DNA of 64,000 nt from Streptomyces coffeae (lineage in GTDB: Bacteria > Actinomycetota > Actinomycetes > Streptomycetales > Streptomycetaceae), in NCBI RefSeq assembly GCF_016741875.1, contig NZ_JAERRF010000007.1:124001-188000 (forward strand). The letters run 5' to 3'. Each line of letters opens with the position of its first letter. Position 1 is the stretch's first letter. The translations under genes and the position numbers were made by a program. Under the pieces are notes generated by a model that was not told where the DNA came from, ran no database searches, and was given only the letters and a program-made list of their open reading frames with translations. Below are positions 58,999 to 64,000 of the stretch, piece after piece.

Positions 58999-61900
58999 CA
59001 GGGGTCCAAGTCACGAGGGAGTCCTGGATGCATGGTGATCAATTCTCCATCTATGCCATCACGAATGATTGTATAGGTCTTCGTCGCGAGACCGTGCCGG
59101 TCGGTCCCTACGATCTCTCTGGCGGTAATGAAGTACCGAATGTTTCCCGTGGCGGCTTGATAATGGCCGATCTGCCCGGCACTCCCCGTGGCCAACTCCG
59201 CGAGGTCTGCGCCATCCTCAAAGAGAGACTTCGTTGCATCTGCTTCGGCACCGCCTCTCGTATGACGAGGAATGACGTGATCTTCGATGGAGTAGGAATC
59301 CTCGGAGCAGCCTTCGAGACCGAGTGGGTCCCGCCAGGTCTGGGGGTTGTGCACATAGGCGTGGGGGCTTGGTGCTGGGGCGAGGCCGAGGGGGTCGGGC
59401 GTGAGGTAGTGAGCGGTTTCGGGGTCGTAGTAGCGGTGATGGTTGTAGTTCAGGCCGGTTTCGGGGTCAGCGTACTGGCCGGGGAAGCGGAGGGGGCAGG
59501 TGGCGGTGCCGGGTGGGCCGGGGAGGGGAGTGCCCCAGAGGGTGGTGCGGTGCTGCCAGGTCAGGTCGCCGTCGGGGGTGATGAGTTCAGTGGGTGTGCC
59601 GATCGGGTCCGTGACGATGGCGTGGAAGCGGGTCGACCCCAGTTCCTGGTCGGCCTGGGTCAGAGGGCGGTGGGTGTCGGGGGAGTAGTCCCAGCTCGTC
59701 GTCAGGCCGTCGTGGGTGGTCTGTTCGGTCAGGCGGCTGGTGTCCCAGGTAAAGGTGAGGGCGACTTTGCCCTGGCTGCTCTTCGCTGTGCGGCGGCCGA
59801 GTGGATCGTAGGTGTAGGTCCACTCCTGGCCGTCCGGAGTAGTGGCTCTGGTGAGGCGGTCTTCGGCGTCCCAGGTATAGGTCCAGGTGCGGGTCTGACC
59901 GTTGAGGAGTTTGCGGGTCTTGCGGATCAGGCGGCCTGCCGCGTCGTGCTGGTACCTGGTCCGGCCGGCGTGGCGGATGAGGGTGCCGTCGCAGGTGCGC
60001 TCACCCGCCGCGGGGTGGTCCGGCGCTGCGGCATGGTTCTGGTTGCCCACTGGGTCGTAGGTGTACTTCTCCGTCCAGCCATGTGCCTGAACGCCCGTCA
60101 CCCGCCCCATGGTGTCGAGAGTGAACCGGCGGGTTCCGGTGGTGAGTTCGCGGATCTGGGTGACATAGCCGTCGGGACGATAGGTGTAGGCGCGGTGCTG
60201 GAGCAGGTGCTCCTCGGAGGAGGCGGTGAGAGTCTGGGTTGCCAGACGGCCCGCCTCGTCCCAGTCCTGGGTGAGGGCGACGTCTCCTGTGACACGCTGG
60301 ATTGCCCGGCCCGCCGCATCATGGGTGAAAGTGAGGGTGTGGCCGGCCGTGGCAAGGGTGGATGGGCGGCCCGTCGCGTCGTAGGTCCAGGCGGAAGTGA
60401 GACCGGACGGGGTGGTGCGGTGGGTTTGATTGCCCACTGAATCATAAACATACGTGGATGTACGGCCGTTGACCGTCTCAGCGATGATGCGTCCGAGTGG
60501 ATCGCGCTCTACGGTCAGCTCCGTGCCCACGTTCGACGCCTGGGACAGGGCGCCGTTCGCGTCGTAGGTGTAGTTCGCCACCTCGCCGGTGGACTCGTCG
60601 TGCTGGGCGACCACGCGCCCCGCTGTGTCCAGGGTGTAGCGCAGTGTTTCCCCGAGTGCGTTGGTCCGGGCGGTGAGGCGGCCCGCCGTGTCGCGTTCGT
60701 AGGTGCGCCTGGCGCCGTTGAAGTCGGTTTCCGCGGTCGGACGGCCCGCAGCGTCGTACGTGTAGTGCCATTGCCTGCCCTGGGGATTGGTGACTTCGGT
60801 CAGGCGCAGTTCGGTGTCGTAGGCGAAGGTGTAGTGGGCGCCGTCGGGGTCGGTGCGGGTGGCGGGCTGGTCGAAGTGGGTGTGCGTGTAGGCGGTGGTG
60901 TGTCCGGCCCGGTCGGTGTGGCGGGCGAGGTTGCCTTCGGTGTCCCACCGCCACACCTCACGGGCACCACCGGGGCCCTCACGCCAGGCTGGTTGGCCTT
61001 CGATGGTCCAGCCCTGTCGGGTGGTGTTGCCCAAGGGGTCGGTGATGGCGATGACGCGGCCATGTGGACCGCGGCGGGCACGGGTGGTGTTGCCCAGGGC
61101 ATCGGTGATGGCCATGGGGAGGCCGGCCGCGTTGGTGGTGACCTGCGTGGTGTGGCCGAGAGAGTTGGTGATCGTCGAGAGATGCCCTGACGCGTTGTAG
61201 GTGTAGCGGGTGGTGGAGCCGTTGGGATCAGTGGTCGAGGTGCGCGCACCGCGGTCGTCATAGGTGTGGCGCCATAGGGCGCCGTTCGGCTCGCGGATCT
61301 CCAGGGGGAGGTCCTGGTCGTCGTAAGCCGCCTCCGTCACGCTTCCGTCGGGGCGTTCGATGGCGATCAGGCGGTCTTGATCGTCGTAGCGGTAGCGGGT
61401 GGTGTGGCCCAACGGGTTCGTGACCGCGATGGGATGGCGGTTGTTGGCATCCCACTCGGTGTGGGTGGTGTTGCCCAGTGGGTCGGTCTCTGCGATGACC
61501 CGGTATGCCTCGTTGCAGACGTAGGTGGTGGTGTTGCCCTGGGAGTCGGTGTAGCGGTTGGTGCGGGTCTCGTTGTCGTAGTGCATACGGCCGGACAGGA
61601 TGCCGTCCGGGCCGATGCCACGCAGAACACGGCCACGGTGATCGTAGACGTAGGCGTAGGAGGTGCCGTTGCGGTCGGTCCAGGACGTGATGCGGTGGGC
61701 GTCGTCGTACTGGAAACGCAGTGGCATTCCCGTGGAGTTGATGACCTTGCTCAGGTCTCCGGCTTCGCTGTAGTCGTAGGAGATCAAGGTGGTGCTGCGC
61801 TGGTGCCCTGCGCCGTGGAGCAGCCGTAGGGCGGTGATGCGCAGCGCCTGCGGATCAGTGTCGATGGCGATGCGGTAGCCGCCGGAGTGGCTGATCTCCG

Positions 61901-63374
61901 CCGGTGCACCTTGTGCGTCATAGGCGATGGAGATGCGGTCGCCTTCGCCGGTGCGGTCGGTGATCGCCGTCAGGACCAGCTCTCGACCGCCCGCCGGGAG
62001 TGGCGCGAAGTGCAGGGTGCGGTTGTGTTCCGGTGCGGTGATGGTGAACGTGCTGTCCGGTTTGCCGTCCCAGCACAGCGGCCAGCGCGGCCCGGAGACC
62101 GGCAGGGTGGGGATGTCGGGCTCGGGGATCGGGTAGGCCAGGAGCATGCCGTCGTCGGTGATGTAGATGACGCCGGCGTCGTCGATCTCCAGGCGCTGGT
62201 CGAGGGTGCCCGCCCACGTGCGGCCGAGCCAGCCACCGCAGGGGTGCCCGGAGACGTAGTGCCGCTCCAGGACCAGCGGGAGCAGTCCGGGCAGGGTGAC
62301 GTCGGTGGCGGACATGACCATCTCGCCGGTGGCGACGTCGATCGGTTCACCCTTTTTGGGGCGCTCGCCGTTGGGGGTGTTGTTGTTGTCCGGGTCGCTG
62401 TCCGTGCGTTTGCGGGCGCTGCCGTCGCGACCGAGGGCGCGTTCGCGGTTGAGGAGGCGTTGCGCGGCGTTCTTGGCCACGTTGCCGCCGCGGCGGATGG
62501 CGCCGGTGCCGCCGGTGGCCAGTGCCAGGAGGAGGTCGGGGGTGAGTTGTCCGGCGGCGCGGGCGGGGTTGCGCTGCCACTCGTCCCAGTTGACGACGGC
62601 CTTGGCGAACTCCTTGGGGTGGTCGACGGCGTAGGCGACACCGTCCGCCATGCCCGCGAGCCGCAGCCCAGCCCCCTGGGGCCCGTCCTCGACGAGATAC
62701 TCGAACTCCTTGTACCAACCGTGGGCGGTGTCCTTCGCTCCCCCGAAGAAGTCCCCCCACTTCTGCTTGAGGTAGTCCACGCCCTCGGGGGCCGCGGGCT
62801 TGTCCGGGGCCTTCTCCTTGGCGGTGTCGAGTGTGCGCTTGGCGGTGTCGACGACGAGCTTGAGTTCCTTCTCCAGCTTGTCCAGGCGCTTGTAGCAGGC
62901 GTCCAGCGCTGCCATCCCCGGATCGTCCTCCGGTGGCTTCTCCGGCAGGGGATCGTCCTTGCGGTCATCCGCCTCGCTGTAATCCTTCCACCGCTGCCAG
63001 TGGCGCTTGGACGCCGCCCGCGCCTCATCGGCGTCGTCGATGATCGGCTTGACGCGCTTCTGCACCGACCGCAGCTTCGCGGCGTACGAGTCCAGTGCGC
63101 TCGCGGCGGAGGTGAAGTAGGTCCTGGCCGAGCCCAGTTCCTTGGGCAGCTTCTCCGTCGCGCCCTGGAAGCCCTCCGACGCGGCGCCGGTCCAGTTCAT
63201 CAGGGACAGGACGTCGAGCTGGTCCACCCCGTCCTGGAACGCCCCCGCGTACGCGCGGAGTTTGACCGCCAAGTCCTCGATACTGGTGGGGCTGCCGGGG
63301 ATGACGTCGGAGGGTTTGGCGTTGGCGGGTATGCGCTCGGTCGTGCCGCCCTCGGTCGCGTCCTTCTGGGTCAT
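58998..63374 (-). CDS. RHS-repeat polymorphic toxin with WXG-like N-terminus and C-terminal toxin domain
   Basis: A 1458-residue protein. Residues ~28-110 form a WXG100-like helical hairpin with NWTGAASEGF (WTG at 61-63), suggesting type VII-style export. A charged coiled region follows, then the DUF6531-like segment (PIDVATGEMVMSATDVTLPG) and ~20 YD/RHS repeats such as YTYDAAGRPTAETD that build the cocoon shell. The shell ends with NYNHHRYYDPETAHYLTPDP and the second WRDPLGL, where self-cleavage occurs in this family. The last 102 residues are the variable tip: IEDHVIPRHTRGG, KSLFEDGADL, YFITAREIVGTDRHG and GELITMHPG, with conserved-looking His residues. I infer an RNase-like (BECR-type) toxin; this is not proven. 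Confidence 0.9.
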   Translation of the reverse strand: MTQKDATEGGTTERIPANAKPSDVIPGSPTSIEDLAVKLRAYAGAFQDGVDQLDVLSLMNWTGAASEGFQGATEKLPKELGSARTYFTSAASALDSYAAKLRSVQKRVKPIIDDADEARAASKRHWQRWKDYSEADDRKDDPLPEKPPEDDPGMAALDACYKRLDKLEKELKLVVDTAKRTLDTAKEKAPDKPAAPEGVDYLKQKWGDFFGGAKDTAHGWYKEFEYLVEDGPQGAGLRLAGMADGVAYAVDHPKEFAKAVVNWDEWQRNPARAAGQLTPDLLLALATGGTGAIRRGGNVAKNAAQRLLNRERALGRDGSARKRTDSDPDNNNTPNGERPKKGEPIDVATGEMVMSATDVTLPGLLPLVLERHYVSGHPCGGWLGRTWAGTLDQRLEIDDAGVIYITDDGMLLAYPIPEPDIPTLPVSGPRWPLCWDGKPDSTFTITAPEHNRTLHFAPLPAGGRELVLTAITDRTGEGDRISIAYDAQGAPAEISHSGGYRIAIDTDPQALRITALRLLHGAGHQRSTTLISYDYSEAGDLSKVINSTGMPLRFQYDDAHRITSWTDRNGTSYAYVYDHRGRVLRGIGPDGILSGRMHYDNETRTNRYTDSQGNTTTYVCNEAYRVIAETDPLGNTTHTEWDANNRHPIAVTNPLGHTTRYRYDDQDRLIAIERPDGSVTEAAYDDQDLPLEIREPNGALWRHTYDDRGARTSTTDPNGSTTRYTYNASGHLSTITNSLGHTTQVTTNAAGLPMAITDALGNTTRARRGPHGRVIAITDPLGNTTRQGWTIEGQPAWREGPGGAREVWRWDTEGNLARHTDRAGHTTAYTHTHFDQPATRTDPDGAHYTFAYDTELRLTEVTNPQGRQWHYTYDAAGRPTAETDFNGARRTYERDTAGRLTARTNALGETLRYTLDTAGRVVAQHDESTGEVANYTYDANGALSQASNVGTELTVERDPLGRIIAETVNGRTSTYVYDSVGNQTHRTTPSGLTSAWTYDATGRPSTLATAGHTLTFTHDAAGRAIQRVTGDVALTQDWDEAGRLATQTLTASSEEHLLQHRAYTYRPDGYVTQIRELTTGTRRFTLDTMGRVTGVQAHGWTEKYTYDPVGNQNHAAAPDHPAAGERTCDGTLIRHAGRTRYQHDAAGRLIRKTRKLLNGQTRTWTYTWDAEDRLTRATTPDGQEWTYTYDPLGRRTAKSSQGKVALTFTWDTSRLTEQTTHDGLTTSWDYSPDTHRPLTQADQELGSTRFHAIVTDPIGTPTELITPDGDLTWQHRTTLWGTPLPGPPGTATCPLRFPGQYADPETGLNYNHHRYYDPETAHYLTPDPLGLAPAPSPHAYVHNPQTWRDPLGLEGCSEDSYSIEDHVIPRHTRGGAEADATKSLFEDGADLAELATGSAGQIGHYQAATGNIRYFITAREIVGTDRHGLATKTYTIIRDGIDGELITMHPGLPRDLDP

Positions 63375-63928
63375 GCGGTCACTCCCTTGGAACCGCCGTC
63401 GACTTCCCAGCCGCCGTCGTAGCGAAGCCGCGGGTTGGTGGGCACGTCTCCGGTGTAGGTGCCGCCGTCATCGTCGTCGAGCCAGGGTTCCCGGTAGATC
63501 TCCGGTGGCGGGTCGAACTTCGGCCGGTAGCCGTCCTTCCACGCCTTCAGGCCGTGTTCGCCGAAGGGGAGTTTGGCCATGTTGTCCTCGGTCGGCGCAA
63601 AGTCCTTGATGCGCAGCAGATCGGCGAGCATGTAGGCGGCGATCACCTGCCGCAGTGTCTCCACCACGACGCCGGCGTGGTCGGCCACCCGGCCCATACC
63701 GAACCCCCAGGCCGAGAGCAGCTTCTCCGAGGAGTCGTAGATGTCGAAGTCCGCGGAGTTCCCGATGCTGTCGGCCAGTGTCTTCCAGTCCTTCTTGATC
63801 TTCCGTGCGGCTACGACTGACTCCTCCAGCGGCGCCAGCACCTTCCGCACCGAAGCGATCTCGACCCGGTAGCCATCACCGGGCTTCGGCCCATCCGCCG
63901 CCGAACCACCCTTGTCATCCCCCGACAT
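63371..63928 (-). CDS. Small WXG/ESX-like partner of the RHS toxin
   Basis: A 185-residue protein whose stop overlaps the RHS start by 4 nt (ATGA). Its first ~110 residues are two long amphipathic helices around SEKLLSAWGFGMGRVADHAG, reminiscent of an ESAT-6/WXG100 hairpin; the rest is acidic and Pro-rich (WLDDDDGGTYTGDV, PTNPRLRYDGGWE). Actinobacterial RHS toxins are often preceded by such small proteins, which serve as export partners or chaperones. No enzyme motif is visible. The function is inferred from position and helix pattern. Confidence 0.75.
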   Translation of the reverse strand: MSGDDKGGSAADGPKPGDGYRVEIASVRKVLAPLEESVVAARKIKKDWKTLADSIGNSADFDIYDSSEKLLSAWGFGMGRVADHAGVVVETLRQVIAAYMLADLLRIKDFAPTEDNMAKLPFGEHGLKAWKDGYRPKFDPPPEIYREPWLDDDDGGTYTGDVPTNPRLRYDGGWEVDGGSKGVTA

Positions 63929-64000
63929 GCTTTTCCCCCGCTTTCCCGGCGGCCCTCAGGGCCACCGCATCCAGCATGAACATCCGTGGCCCCAGCGGAT
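63915..64000 (-). CDS. Possible C-terminal end of an upstream gene, cut by the window
   Basis: A minus-strand frame open to the window edge ends ...MFMLDAVALRAAGKAGEKH and stops at 63915-63917, overlapping the WXG-like gene start by 14 nt. The hydrophilic basic tail and overlap fit one more gene of this operon, but only ~27 residues are visible, so nothing can be said about its nature. Confidence 0.35.
   Translation of the reverse strand, partial: PLGPRMFMLDAVALRAAGKAGEKHVGG

Noticed and set aside
59028..60440. 470-residue open frame opposite the RHS gene
   Set aside because: It is a Gly/Val-rich shadow of the repetitive RHS coding sequence, not an independent gene.
59300..61900. Tandem short sequence similarities on the minus strand
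   Set aside because: They are the codons of the YD/RHS repeats inside one long gene, not a CRISPR array or separate DNA repeat.

Overview
The base composition (about 70% GC), codon use and gene families (SigE-type sigma factor, S53 peptidase, LtrA protein, WXG/RHS toxin, ABC/two-component modules) point to an actinomycete, most likely Streptomyces or a close relative. No rRNA, tRNA, CRISPR array or replication gene was recognised. The window reads like an accessory or chromosome-arm region: it is a chain of self-contained catabolic islands separated by small modules and by at least six decayed or internally deleted gene remnants.

Layout. 107-6244: redox and stress genes (LtrA-like membrane protein, flavin disulfide reductase, Dps, a luciferase-like monooxygenase with its FMN reductase, an acetate-transporter-like membrane protein). 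6572-9686: GlxA-type regulator, a GAPDH and a proline racemase/hydroxyproline epimerase family enzyme. 9834-19313: a sugar-alcohol island (DeoR regulator, polyol dehydrogenase, two-domain DAK kinase, divergent polyol-permease MFS, TIM-like isomerase, RpiB-like isomerase, transketolase, truncated transaldolase). The best reading is tetritol (erythritol/threitol) catabolism through tetrulose phosphates to D-erythrose 4-phosphate, which the transketolase feeds into the pentose phosphate pathway. 19765-21150: a phosphotransferase-like gene and a sugar-phosphate isomerase remnant.

21164-29024: an oxalate island (OFA transporter, NDP-forming acyl-CoA synthetase, formyl-CoA transferase, oxalyl-CoA decarboxylase) with a divergent GntR/FCD regulator, two similar inverted repeats that look like its operators, and a formate dehydrogenase fragment between them. 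29171-40809: a DUF2975/HTH pair, a FtsX-type ABC exporter with a two-component system whose kinase carries an odd C-terminal membrane and extracytoplasmic domain, an L,D-transpeptidase, an ECF (SigE-family) sigma factor with a membrane partner, and a secreted sedolisin.

41144-49352: a 3-hydroxyanthranilate (2-aminomuconate) meta-cleavage operon with an MHS transporter. Its last two enzymes, acylating acetaldehyde dehydrogenase and hydroxy-oxovalerate aldolase, have collapsed into one 92-residue chimeric remnant, and its divergent LysR regulator is broken. 49432-58210: a minus-strand glycerol/glycerol-3-phosphate operon (MFS, GlpK, GlpD, alkyl-DHAP-synthase-like flavoprotein, GlpP-type antiterminator, ABM monooxygenase, zinc alcohol dehydrogenase) behind a good promoter with a leader of about 150 nt. 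58471-64000: a transposase remnant and a polymorphic-toxin locus: a WXG-like partner, a 1458-residue RHS protein whose last 102 residues form a low-GC toxin tip, and a low-GC candidate immunity gene.

All functions are inferred from motifs and family knowledge by reading; no database search was run.
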